A stretch of 59,714 bases of DNA from Prevotellaceae bacterium (GTDB lineage Bacteria; Bacteroidota; Bacteroidia; Bacteroidales; Paludibacteraceae), in NCBI GenBank assembly GCA_031271465.1, contig JAISVR010000046.1:1-59714 (forward strand), given 5' to 3'. Positions 16,567 to 25,145 of the stretch are shown here, in pieces. Each line of letters begins with the position of its first letter. Within the stretch, counting starts at the first letter, position 1. The translations under genes and the position numbers were made by a program. The notes below the pieces were generated by a model. That model had not been told where the DNA came from, ran no database searches, and worked only from the letters and a program-made list of their open reading frames with translations.

Positions 16567-17670
16567 ATGAAAACACCAGCATTATTCAAAGCAATTTTAA
16601 TTGCAACGGCAACAATTTTTATCACAAGTTGCGATTTTGAGGATGGCTACGATCATCCCGGTACAGCCCCATCTAAAAATTCCGACTTCGGATATTTGAA
16701 AGGAACCTGGGTTAATAAAGACAACTACGCATTGTGGTTTTTTGATTTTTATTCGGAAACTGAAGCCCGTTTTTTTACAAGCCATACATCTGAAGAAATC
16801 TACGATCTTTTTAGCTATCGAACATTCGACGATAAAATTGAAATCAAATTTCAGAAGAATGAGTATCAAACAACACACAAGTTGACAAAAATTGATGACG
16901 AAACCATGTCAATGAGCCATTTTACGGTTATCCCCGAAAATCCGGATTTGACATTTCTGAAAAGAGAAATCATTACCGGAGAGGGAACAGGTTTAATAGA
17001 GCTGAAACGCAAACAAATATATTATGACCACGATTTCCGCTTCAGCTTGGAAATAGAATCAGTTACGGATTCCCGTTGTCCGGAAGGAGCTCAATGTGTT
17101 TCGGCAGGAGATGTAGAAGTTCACTTTGACCTGATTCTAAATGGAAATTCTCGCCATAAATTTGTTTTGCATCAAAACGAAGAATATCTCGCCGACAACG
17201 GATTAGTTTTTAGTCTGGTCGATGTAGAACCTTACCCGACAGCCGGTAAATCTTTTGTTCGTATTAATCAAAATGACTACAAAGCAACTATAATGTTGAC
17301 ACTATCTCCTCCGAATAATGAAATTCCGAAGGAATTATCGGGGAAATACAAAGGAAATATATACTATGAAGGCAACCTTGCCAGTGTTTTAATCCCCGAT
17401 GTAGAATTTATTGTCAACCAAGTTTCGCAAACCGAAGCTCAAATAATTATGGACGAAGAAACTTGGAAATTCAATTGTCCTGTAACCGTCGTAGAGGATA
17501 ATTCCGGTTATCATTGTGTTGGAAGCACTCCCGTCGACTGGAATCCAACGCCTCTAAACATCTCGCTTAATTGTATATACCAGGATGCTACGATAACTAT
17601 CAGGTCGGCACAAACAGGGATGAAAACCAAACCTATGAATTATATTTTTAAAGGAAGAAAACTACCATAA
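16567..17670 (+). CDS. Lipoprotein of unknown function, two beta domains
   Basis: 367 residues. The lipobox 'ITSC' with Cys at residue 22 makes it a lipoprotein. Residues about 38-135 ('GYLKGTWVNKDNYALWFF...') resemble a lipocalin-like domain. Residues about 145-245 carry 'SVTDSRCPEGAQCVSAGDVEV' and a pattern of strands that recurs in other bacterial lipoproteins. The C-terminal 110 residues form a further beta domain. It lies 200 bp behind the sigma/barrel pair and ahead of a palindromic repeat. Expression may depend on that sigma factor, which is inference only. Confidence 0.7.
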   Translation: MKTPALFKAILIATATIFITSCDFEDGYDHPGTAPSKNSDFGYLKGTWVNKDNYALWFFDFYSETEARFFTSHTSEEIYDLFSYRTFDDKIEIKFQKNEYQTTHKLTKIDDETMSMSHFTVIPENPDLTFLKREIITGEGTGLIELKRKQIYYDHDFRFSLEIESVTDSRCPEGAQCVSAGDVEVHFDLILNGNSRHKFVLHQNEEYLADNGLVFSLVDVEPYPTAGKSFVRINQNDYKATIMLTLSPPNNEIPKELSGKYKGNIYYEGNLASVLIPDVEFIVNQVSQTEAQIIMDEETWKFNCPVTVVEDNSGYHCVGSTPVDWNPTPLNISLNCIYQDATITIRSAQTGMKTKPMNYIFKGRKLP

Positions 17671-17724
17671 GATTAAGCTGTTTTTGTAAACATTCGAAGC
17701 ATTGTAAAAAGCTAAAAACTTGTT

Positions 17725-17803
17725 CGTCATTGCGAGGAGGAACGACGAAGCAATCTCCGGAAACGATAGGTCTTCTGAGATTGCTTCGTGCCTCGCAATG
17801 ACG
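17725..17803. repeat. GTCATTGCGAGG palindromic repeat, copy 2
   Basis: 79-bp unit, same outer arms as copy 1 (cgtcattgcgagg / cctcgcaatgacg) with a different central loop. It lies between the convergent lipoprotein gene and the exporter permease gene, where the hairpin could terminate transcription from either side. Confidence 0.85.
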
Positions 17804-17860
17804 AACTGCACTTCCGAAAAACTTTTACAGTGCTTCGAATTGTGTTATCCATTAATAAAT

Positions 17861-19072
17861 TTATTCTTTGCTTAGAATTTCCTTTCCCGATTGCTCAATT
17901 TGCCGGCGATACACCAATACGGCAGTTACGAAATATATCGCCGTTTGCAGCCACAACATCAGGTACTCGATACGAATTTGCTTAAGGTCGGCATTCATCG
18001 AATTGAGTTTGAGAAAACCCTGTATCCCGAAAGTAGAAGGGAATATGTAGGATATCATTTTCCAAAATCCGGGCAATTGGCTGTGGGGCCACATAGCACC
18101 CGATAGAAACAGCATCGGAATGGACGAAAACAGATAAAGCAGGAAAATTACTTCGCGATTGGCACAAAATACCGATAGCGATATAGCAAAAAACACGCAG
18201 GCTGTAAGATAAGGCAGCGTGAAAGCCATTAAACTCCAAAAATCGACTAACTGCGGCAAATCGAATATTTTGGGCACCAGCAACAAGTTGTATGCCGCAA
18301 TAAAGAAGTAAAGAAGCAGATAAGCTGCTCCTTTGCCTACCACAATATGTAACACTCCGTGGCGGGCGCGCTGCAAAGGAATCAAGTCGCGATACAGGTT
18401 TTCTTCGCGCGCTGTACCTGCCAAAATACCTACGCCGAGCACCAGCGTTTGTTGCAACACCAGCAGCAAGATGCAAGGCACCAAAAATGAAGCATAACCG
18501 CCCTTAGTGTTATACAAAGCCACGCCTTCGAATAGTAGCGGGGCAGTTTGTATCTCTGCTTCGTGCCGTGTGAATCCGGCACTTTCAAGTTCCTCCAACT
18601 GTATTTGTTTCCCCATTTCCAGGGCGGTAAAATTAACTGCCGAATACATTGCGCGGTAATACAGCATGGAAGCCATACTTGCATAAGCCGAAATATGCGT
18701 TTGCCGGTGTGCAGCAATATCTTTCGAAAACGAAGCAGGAATATACACTACACCTCGAATTTTGCTCTCCGCAAACAACCGTTTAGCTTCTTCCATCGAA
18801 GTGGTGCGGTGGGTAATGACAACATCCGGAGTAGCATCGAGCAGACGAAGAAAATGGCGGCTTGTAGCCGAGTGCGAATTGTCGACCACCGCTATAGGTA
18901 CCTCGCGGAGTGTTTCGTTGAGATATACCAATCCATATACAAGAGGATAAAGCAATCCTGCGGCAAAAAATACAATCAGTACGCCTTTGTCGCGAAATAC
19001 ATTCCACAACTCCCCAAAAGCAATTTGTCGGCAGGCTTTTACAGCTTGTTTTATGTTGTCAAAAATCTTCAT
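17861..19072 (-). CDS. ABC-2 type exporter permease (second)
   Basis: 403 residues, six hydrophobic segments in the usual YbhR/YhhJ pattern: one near the N-terminus (residues about 30-50, 'GVLIVFFAAGLLYPLVYGLVY'), a large periplasmic domain with 'VPIAVVDNSHSATSRHFLRLLDATPDV', and five toward the C-terminus. 'LFLSGAMWPHSQLPGFWKMISYIFPSTFGIQGF' (shown in part: 'LSGAMWP', 'IFPSTFGIQGF') is the family signature. Last gene of a tolC-hlyD-permease-permease operon. No ATPase gene is in the operon. Confidence 0.88.
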   Translation of the reverse strand: MKIFDNIKQAVKACRQIAFGELWNVFRDKGVLIVFFAAGLLYPLVYGLVYLNETLREVPIAVVDNSHSATSRHFLRLLDATPDVVITHRTTSMEEAKRLFAESKIRGVVYIPASFSKDIAAHRQTHISAYASMASMLYYRAMYSAVNFTALEMGKQIQLEELESAGFTRHEAEIQTAPLLFEGVALYNTKGGYASFLVPCILLLVLQQTLVLGVGILAGTAREENLYRDLIPLQRARHGVLHIVVGKGAAYLLLYFFIAAYNLLLVPKIFDLPQLVDFWSLMAFTLPYLTACVFFAISLSVFCANREVIFLLYLFSSIPMLFLSGAMWPHSQLPGFWKMISYIFPSTFGIQGFLKLNSMNADLKQIRIEYLMLWLQTAIYFVTAVLVYRRQIEQSGKEILSKE

Positions 19073-19091
19073 CTTTCAATAAGAAAACAAC

Positions 19092-20264
19092 TTATTTTTT
19101 TGGATAATCCTGATACAATGCCGCTTTTTTCAGTCGTACGGATACTGCAAGAGCAAACAGCACAAATGCCAGCATACACCCGAAATATACAAGCGAATAT
19201 CGCGCCGGCAAACCATTAAGCGCGAAATTTTGATATATCTTGAAATAATAGCGCAACGGGAAAATGGCACTCAACCCTTGCACATACGCAGGCATTCCCT
19301 CGACGGGAAACGAAAAACCCGAAAACGAAAATGCCAGCACCCCATAAAGCGATGAAAAACTCAGCGCATCGCGCAGCACGGGCAGCAAACCAACCATAAA
19401 TACACCCATACACTGCGCTCCGAAAATGAGTAATAGCGTGTTCAGCATCAGCCACCCGATATCGGCATGCAGCGGATAATGCATAAAACGAAACAAAATG
19501 ATATTATATAGCATTCCCATCACGAAAAATGCCGCGGTGTAGGGCAGCAATTTGCCCGCCAAGGCTTTCAAAATAGAATAGTCGCCTGTGCGTAACCAGC
19601 GGCGCGAACTGCGCTGTTTAAGTTCTGTGCCAATAGCATAAACCGTTGTGAGCAAAATAATTAACTCCAATACGCCCGGAATAAGAATATCAATTAGATA
19701 CACCGAATAGTTGACATACGGATTGCCCAGCGCATGAAAATCGGGTACAATGGGCTGGATAATGCTCATAGCTTGCGCCTCGGTTTCTCCGTGCAGGAGC
19801 AGCGTTTGCAACGCCACGCCACCGGCAAGCGTAGAAAGCATGTAGGAGAAATTTTTAAGCGTGAGCGACCCCGGAATATAGTATGCCTGTGTGTAGTAAA
19901 ACCGAATTTCGGGTTGACTGTTTGTCATAAGCTGTTGTTCAAAATCGGAAGGAATCACCACGAAACCGAATATTTTTCCCTGCTGAAGGTCGTTTCGTGC
20001 AGCGGAAAAATCGGTGTAATGTGCAGCAACCCGGTTTTGTGCCGTAGCGTCGAGTTGGCGAATCATGTTACGCGAAAGGACAGAATTATCCCCGTCTATC
20101 ACCCCCACCGGAAGTCGCTCGGGCAAGCCTTCGGGCATCAGTGAAGCAAAAAACAAATAGCAGACAAGAGGAATTACCACTATCATTATCAAATAGATAG
20201 GATATTTCGCCATCAGTCCAAGCTCGCGCCGAACTACCGGGAGGAAACCGCTCGCTGCTTTCAT
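19092..20264 (-). CDS. ABC-2 type exporter permease (first)
   Basis: 390 residues, homologous in layout to its downstream neighbour: a membrane segment at about 20-42, a periplasmic domain with 'LPVGVIDGDNSVLSRNMIRQLDATAQN', and five C-terminal membrane segments including 'SFSGFSFPVEGMP' and 'FPLRYYFKIYQNFALNG'. Together the two would form the heterodimeric membrane part of a YbhFSR-like exporter. It starts 8 bp after the hlyD stop and ends 19 bp before the next gene. Confidence 0.88.
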   Translation of the reverse strand: MKAASGFLPVVRRELGLMAKYPIYLIMIVVIPLVCYLFFASLMPEGLPERLPVGVIDGDNSVLSRNMIRQLDATAQNRVAAHYTDFSAARNDLQQGKIFGFVVIPSDFEQQLMTNSQPEIRFYYTQAYYIPGSLTLKNFSYMLSTLAGGVALQTLLLHGETEAQAMSIIQPIVPDFHALGNPYVNYSVYLIDILIPGVLELIILLTTVYAIGTELKQRSSRRWLRTGDYSILKALAGKLLPYTAAFFVMGMLYNIILFRFMHYPLHADIGWLMLNTLLLIFGAQCMGVFMVGLLPVLRDALSFSSLYGVLAFSFSGFSFPVEGMPAYVQGLSAIFPLRYYFKIYQNFALNGLPARYSLVYFGCMLAFVLFALAVSVRLKKAALYQDYPKK

Positions 20265-20272
20265 TTTTTCGG

Positions 20273-21286
20273 CTACAATTCTGTTTTCAAAATTACCGAC
20301 ATGCCCGGACGCAACCCTTCAATAGCTTTCTCCGGCTTGGCGCGTACTTCGAAGGTTCGCACATCAAATTCGCCCGACACTTTTGTGGCGCGCCAAGTGG
20401 CATATCCGCCCAAGGCTTTGATGTAGTTTACTTTCACTTTAAACTCTTGGTCGCCCAAAGCAGGTACGGTTACGGTAAGTTCCGTACCTTGACGGATTTT
20501 CGTAAGCAAATTTTCGCGTAGGTTGAACGATACCCGGCACGACGATAAATCCACAATATTCATTATCGGTGCACCTTGACCTACAAGTTCGCCTTGCTTG
20601 GGAAATATTTCCGAAACTTCGCCCGCAATGGGAGCTTCGAGTTGCGTTTCGGGCAGGTAGGCTTTCACTTCCGATACGGCTCCGCGTGCCCGATCTACAA
20701 GCGATTTTGCTGCCAACTGGTCTTCACGCTGTGCCCCGTTTTTTGCCATGGTATATTGCGATTTCGCTGCCTTTTCGGTAGCTGTAGCAGCATTGAGAAG
20801 TGCTTGCGCTTCATCGTATTTCTGTGCCGAAATCACTTCGCCGTCGAAGAGTTTTTTAGCACGGTCGAACGATTTTTGTGCAATTTCCAGTCCTGCCTTT
20901 GCCTTTTGCCATTGTTCGAAAGCACCCTCCACAAGTTCCTGTCGTGTGCCATGCTCTGCTTTTTCTGCCTGTGCGCGTGCTCCGCTTTCAGCTGCTTCAG
21001 CCTGCTCGAGCTTGGCATAAATCTCGGGAGCAAGCAGCTCTACCAATAACTGACCTTTAGTTACCGCTTGCCCTTCTTCAACGAGAATTTTACCTACGCG
21101 CGAAGGTATTTTGCTCGACACGCGCACTTCGTCTGCCTCTACTTCACCTTGGATAATTTCCGGTTCGGGGCGCATGGTAATCCACCCGATGAGCGATACC
21201 AGCAGCACCACACCCAGCAGTGTGATAAAACCGATGCCAAGCTTGGCTTTGCGTTGCAAAATCATGTTTTTTAATTCGGTATTCAT
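20273..21286 (-). CDS. HlyD-family periplasmic adaptor (membrane fusion protein)
   Basis: 337 residues. One N-terminal membrane anchor (about 15-38), a lipoyl-like half 'VRVSSKIPSRVGKILVEEGQ', a long alpha-helical hairpin rich in Ala, Glu and Lys (about residues 88-205), the second lipoyl half 'QLEAPIAGEVSEIFPKQGE', and a beta-barrel domain. It bridges the inner-membrane permeases to the TolC channel encoded upstream. Most like YbhG/YhiI adaptors of ABC exporters. Confidence 0.93.
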   Translation of the reverse strand: MNTELKNMILQRKAKLGIGFITLLGVVLLVSLIGWITMRPEPEIIQGEVEADEVRVSSKIPSRVGKILVEEGQAVTKGQLLVELLAPEIYAKLEQAEAAESGARAQAEKAEHGTRQELVEGAFEQWQKAKAGLEIAQKSFDRAKKLFDGEVISAQKYDEAQALLNAATATEKAAKSQYTMAKNGAQREDQLAAKSLVDRARGAVSEVKAYLPETQLEAPIAGEVSEIFPKQGELVGQGAPIMNIVDLSSCRVSFNLRENLLTKIRQGTELTVTVPALGDQEFKVKVNYIKALGGYATWRATKVSGEFDVRTFEVRAKPEKAIEGLRPGMSVILKTEL

Positions 21287-21373
21287 AATGTTTTGTTTTT
21301 GTGTAAAGTTTAAAAGAGGGGAGGAGCAAGGTAGTTTTTTACTCCTTACACTTTACTCCATACTCTGAAATGT

Positions 21374-22852
21374 TTAATTTCCCAATATCCCTCGCGCTTT
21401 TTCCCAATACAAACGAGTTAATTTGAGATCGATAGCTGCGTCGATGGCTTCCGAATTAGCTTTGAGCCAGGCTGTTTGAGCTTCCATAAGCAGTAACGGC
21501 GCAATTTCGCCCGCTTCGAATCCCAGTTTAGCAAAATGCAGGTTTTCGTCGGCATTTTCGCTATTTGCCTGTGCTACCGAAAGTTTTTTTGTGGCTTCGG
21601 CAAGTTTAAATTCAGTTTGAGTTTGTTCGAGGGAGATTTTTTCACGCGCTTCGTTGAGTTGATACTCGGCAGCGCGTTTCTCGCTTTCGGCTGCCCGTAG
21701 AGTATAAATCTTTTCGCCCCAATGAAAAAGAGGAATATTTGCAGCTACGCCTACCTGCCACATTCCGGCAAATTCGGTCGACGGACCGTGGAACATATTC
21801 GGATTGGAAATAAAATAACCCGCTGTGAGTCCAACAGTGGGCATAAAACGCGAAATCATCAACTTGCGGTTGGCATCGGCAAGATTCACGGTTTGCATAA
21901 GAGCTTTCAGTTCGTAGCGTTCAGGATAGTGTTGGGTGCTGTCGCGGACAATCAAGCTTGCGTCCGGCTCAACTTGCAGATTTTCGTCTTCAAGTTGAAA
22001 AATTTCATCAAGAGGCAAGCCACAAAGTTGTGCCAACGCCATGCGCGAAAGAGCAAGTCCGTTTTGCACTTGCAAAAGCGACATTTCGGCTTCGTTGAGT
22101 TTTACCTTTACACTCAATTCATCTGCTTTGGTAGCTACACCGATGGCGATGGATTTTGCCACATCGCTATCCATTTTTTGCAACAGGGCGACGAAACTTT
22201 GTGCAAGTTTCTCCTTGTTTACAAGCGACACCACGCGCCAATAAGCAATATCGGTTTCCACAGTGAGGTTGGCAGTTTCGCCTTCAAGTTTGGCTTCGGC
22301 GAGCTTTTGAGTATAGCTTGCCATTTTGTTGAGTTGGCGAATTTTTCCTCCCATAAAAATAGGCTGCGTAAGCAAAATGGAACCGGCAAAAACATTGCGC
22401 ATATCTATTTCAAAAGCATCTTTGGGAATAAAAGCGTAGTTTTTCCACTGTATTTTTTCGGGATTTTTCTTCGGGTCGAAAGGCTGTCCGTTAGCATCGA
22501 GAGGTACGGGCGAATTGTTAATTATAGCCCAGTTATTGCTTATCTGGTCTTGTGTGAAGCCGAAACTGCCGTCCGGCATTTGGCTGCCCACAGGAAGAAA
22601 CTGATCGCTGCCAAGCAAAGAGAGATTTTTTTCGTTCCACAAATAAGCACCTGTGGCAGAGATATTAGGCAGGTATTGTGTGCGTGCAGCTTTGCTTCGT
22701 TCCTTAGCGGCATGAAGACTTTCGCGTGCGGCAAGCAACGATTTATTATTCGAAGCAGCCATCTGGCGACAGTCTTCCAGTGAATAGGATTTTTGTGCAT
22801 AAATGCTACATGCAAATATGGTTGCGACCAATAATAAGACTATTCGTTTCAT
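21374..22852 (-). CDS. TolC-family outer membrane efflux channel
   Basis: 492 residues. Signal peptide 'IVLLLVATIFACSIYA'. It shows the two-fold repeated TolC layout of long helices and short barrel strands ('SLEDCRQMAASNNKSLLAARESL' near residue 24, then a second start near 'PERYELKALMQTVNLADANRKL'; these are family-type helices). It has its own -7 promoter element 23 bp upstream and heads the exporter operon. With the adaptor and permeases it would span the whole envelope. Confidence 0.92.
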   Translation of the reverse strand: MKRIVLLLVATIFACSIYAQKSYSLEDCRQMAASNNKSLLAARESLHAAKERSKAARTQYLPNISATGAYLWNEKNLSLLGSDQFLPVGSQMPDGSFGFTQDQISNNWAIINNSPVPLDANGQPFDPKKNPEKIQWKNYAFIPKDAFEIDMRNVFAGSILLTQPIFMGGKIRQLNKMASYTQKLAEAKLEGETANLTVETDIAYWRVVSLVNKEKLAQSFVALLQKMDSDVAKSIAIGVATKADELSVKVKLNEAEMSLLQVQNGLALSRMALAQLCGLPLDEIFQLEDENLQVEPDASLIVRDSTQHYPERYELKALMQTVNLADANRKLMISRFMPTVGLTAGYFISNPNMFHGPSTEFAGMWQVGVAANIPLFHWGEKIYTLRAAESEKRAAEYQLNEAREKISLEQTQTEFKLAEATKKLSVAQANSENADENLHFAKLGFEAGEIAPLLLMEAQTAWLKANSEAIDAAIDLKLTRLYWEKARGILGN

Positions 22853-22874
22853 AAAATTTAAGAAAAGATTCAGG

Positions 22875-22882
22875 CAAAGATA
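22875..22882 (-). promoter_or_regulatory. -7 element of the tolC-hlyD-permease operon
   Basis: TATCTTTG on the minus strand, 22 bp before the TolC-family start codon, matches TAnnTTTG. Confidence 0.65.
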
Positions 22883-22917
22883 TGAGAATTATTAACTAAA
22901 AGATAAGCTTTTAGCTA

Positions 22918-23775
22918 TTATTTTGTCTGCGTAGCTTTGTGTTTCGATGCCCATATCATTGCAGCAAGCACTGCAATGCTTACCCACAACGGAGTCCATG
23001 GAGCTTCGCGTCCGAGAGTTTCTACATCGTAATTGACATATCCGTTTGAGAAAAGAAAACTGAGTAACACCAATGCCGCATTGTTTGTAAAATGAGCAAT
23101 TACAGGTATATACAGCGAACCGCTGTACACCAGCAAATATCCCAACAGTCCGCCCAGTAGTGCGCGTGGCACAAAGCCGAAAAACTGCAAGTGATAAGCA
23201 CTGAATATCACTGCTGTGAGCCAAACCGCTGTGTGTACGCCAAATTTTTCGCGAAACAGGCGCAACAGTGCTCCGCGGAAAAACAACTCTTCGGTAATAG
23301 CGGGAACTAATGCCAGAAAAAACAAATTGACAAACAAATCGCTCGGACGGTTGCCTGCCAACAACTTGAGAGTTTGTTCCTTGGCAATATTTTCGAGTTT
23401 GCAAATAACGCGGTAGATTTCCGAAAGACTGTCGGGCAGTTGAAGTTGTTCGTTCCACCAGCTTGCGAAACCTATCAGTGGCTGAACGGCAAGCATGGCG
23501 AATACCGCCAGAAAGACAGCGGAAAGTGAAGGTACGCGTTTGAGTTGCAAAAAACGGCTATACGAGTTATCCAGGCTCCACGCAAACACAACTGCAGGCA
23601 ATGCAAAGCCAAGTACAGACCCTATGAATTGTATCCACCGAAGTGTTTGTGCATCAGCATCCGGAGTCAACAACACAGCAGCCGGGACATTACTCAGTAA
23701 AAGTCCGAATATGGACAAAAATGCAAAGAATAATAGCTTAACACCGAATGATTGGGAATGTAAGAAACCTTTCAT
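22918..23775 (-). CDS. CPBP-family intramembrane glutamic protease
   Basis: 285 residues with about eight hydrophobic segments. The catalytic signature of the CPBP (Rce1/Abi) family is complete: 'ITEELFFRGALLRLF' provides the EExxxR motif, 'SAYHLQFFG' the first essential His region, and 'IAHFTNNAALV' the HxxxN motif. Family members cleave prenylated or other membrane substrates, and in bacteria some give bacteriocin immunity. It lies 45 bp after the M16 peptidase gene on the same strand, so the two may form a proteolysis operon. Confidence 0.9.
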   Translation of the reverse strand: MKGFLHSQSFGVKLLFFAFLSIFGLLLSNVPAAVLLTPDADAQTLRWIQFIGSVLGFALPAVVFAWSLDNSYSRFLQLKRVPSLSAVFLAVFAMLAVQPLIGFASWWNEQLQLPDSLSEIYRVICKLENIAKEQTLKLLAGNRPSDLFVNLFFLALVPAITEELFFRGALLRLFREKFGVHTAVWLTAVIFSAYHLQFFGFVPRALLGGLLGYLLVYSGSLYIPVIAHFTNNAALVLLSFLFSNGYVNYDVETLGREAPWTPLWVSIAVLAAMIWASKHKATQTK

Positions 23776-23820
23776 TTTTGTTTGTTGATTAATCGTGATT
23801 TCGTCGTTTTAGCACATTGT

Positions 23821-25044
23821 TTATTTGTACGACAATGCTAATAATTCTTCTGTGTTGAATATTTCGCGCGCAATGCGCTGTAGCTGTCCGGCAGTGATTT
23901 TTTCGAGCCGTGTACGAATTTCGTCAATGCTCTCAATTTCATTGAAACGCAAAAAACTTTTACCCATGTTGAGAGCCAGCGTCTCCTTATTTGCCGACGA
24001 AATAGCCAGCTGCCCCATCAATTGTTTTTTATACTTATGCAATTTTGAGTCGGGTAGGAGGGTTTGTTGCAGTCGTTGCAATTCGCTGTTTACAAGTTGT
24101 CGGCATTTGTTTATATTTTTTCGGTCGCAAGCCAGATAAGTCGCCCAAACACCCGTGTCGGTGTAAGCAGAATAACTCGACTCTACATTGTAGGCAAGTC
24201 CGCGCCGTTCGCGCAAACTGAGGTTGAGCAAGCTATTCATGCCCGGTCCGCCAAGAATATTGTTGAGTAAATACAGTCCCAGCCGGTCGGGGTGAGGCAG
24301 TTCATAAGCCCTTCCGCCGAGCATGAAATGCGTTTGATGTGTATTTTTTTGCAACGAAATTTCACCCGCAGGTTTATCTTTCGGAGGCGATTGCCGCGGA
24401 TTTGAGCGCAGATGTTTTGCCTGATTACCTAAATATTTTTCTGCCCAGCGGACAATTTTTTGAAAATCAATATTTCCCAACGAAAAAAATACTATTTCAT
24501 CGGTATAATAATTGTTCTTTACAAAATTCAATACATCTTGGCGGGTATAATTTTTCAATAAATCTTCTTTTCCTAAAATATTGTATCCCAGTGCAGAATT
24601 GGGGAAAAGGCATGTTTCAAAATCGTCGAAAATCAATTCCGACGGGTTATCGTTGTACGACATAATTTCGTCCAAAATTACCTCCACTTCCTTTTCCAAT
24701 TCGTATTCGGGGAAGATGGAATTGAACACCATGTCGGCAGTGAGTTCCATTGCGCGTTCAAAATCTTCGGCAAGCATCACGGCATATACTACCGTTTCTT
24801 CCTTATTGGTATAGGCATTCAACTCGCCGCCCACATTTTCGAGCCGGTTGATAATATGTGTTGCGCGGCGACGGGCAGTACCTTTAAACAGCAGATGTTC
24901 CACAAAGTGCGCCATTCCCTGTTCGTGAGGAGCTTCATCGCGCGTACCGGTATTTATTATCAAGCCGCAGTATGCAACGGGCGATTCGTCGGGTTTGTGT
25001 ACCACGCGAATACCGTTGGCAAGCGTATGAGAAAGATAGAACAT
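23821..25044 (-). CDS. M16-family zinc metallopeptidase
   Basis: 407 residues. The inverted zinc motif HxxEH is present as 'HFVEH' (residues 46-50), and the downstream Glu lies in the usual helix 'ELEKEVEVILDEI'. The second, non-catalytic homologous half follows, with 'GGPGMNSLLNLSLRERRGLAYNV' as family landmark (in part 'LRERRGLAY'). The length fits the single-unit mitochondrial-processing-peptidase-like group. There is no signal peptide, so it is cytoplasmic by inference. Confidence 0.94.
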   Translation of the reverse strand: MFYLSHTLANGIRVVHKPDESPVAYCGLIINTGTRDEAPHEQGMAHFVEHLLFKGTARRRATHIINRLENVGGELNAYTNKEETVVYAVMLAEDFERAMELTADMVFNSIFPEYELEKEVEVILDEIMSYNDNPSELIFDDFETCLFPNSALGYNILGKEDLLKNYTRQDVLNFVKNNYYTDEIVFFSLGNIDFQKIVRWAEKYLGNQAKHLRSNPRQSPPKDKPAGEISLQKNTHQTHFMLGGRAYELPHPDRLGLYLLNNILGGPGMNSLLNLSLRERRGLAYNVESSYSAYTDTGVWATYLACDRKNINKCRQLVNSELQRLQQTLLPDSKLHKYKKQLMGQLAISSANKETLALNMGKSFLRFNEIESIDEIRTRLEKITAGQLQRIAREIFNTEELLALSYK

Positions 25045-25065
25045 GCTCTACAATTTTGAAAGCTG

Positions 25066-25073
25066 CAAAGATA
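25066..25073 (-). promoter_or_regulatory. -7 element of the M16 peptidase gene
   Basis: TATCTTTG on the minus strand, 21 bp before the ATG. It is divergent from the element at 25113. Confidence 0.65.
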
Positions 25074-25112
25074 AATTTTAATTTACAATTTTGAACGCTT
25101 ACTTAAAAAAAC

Positions 25113-25120
25113 TATTTTTG
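25113..25120 (+). promoter_or_regulatory. -7 element of the PagL-like gene
   Basis: TATTTTTG, 25 bp before the ATG at 25146, matches TAnnTTTG. Confidence 0.6.
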
Positions 25121-25145
25121 TGGGCTTTCAACCTTTTCAACTTTT

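Noticed and set aside
18548-19219. A 223-codon plus-strand open frame across the exporter permease genes.
   Set aside because: Antisense to two convincing membrane proteins; translated residues show no domain or signal peptide.
22892-23458. Minus-strand 188-codon open frame in another frame of the CPBP protease gene.
   Set aside because: The overlapping frame has the full EExxxR and HxxxN motifs; this one has none.
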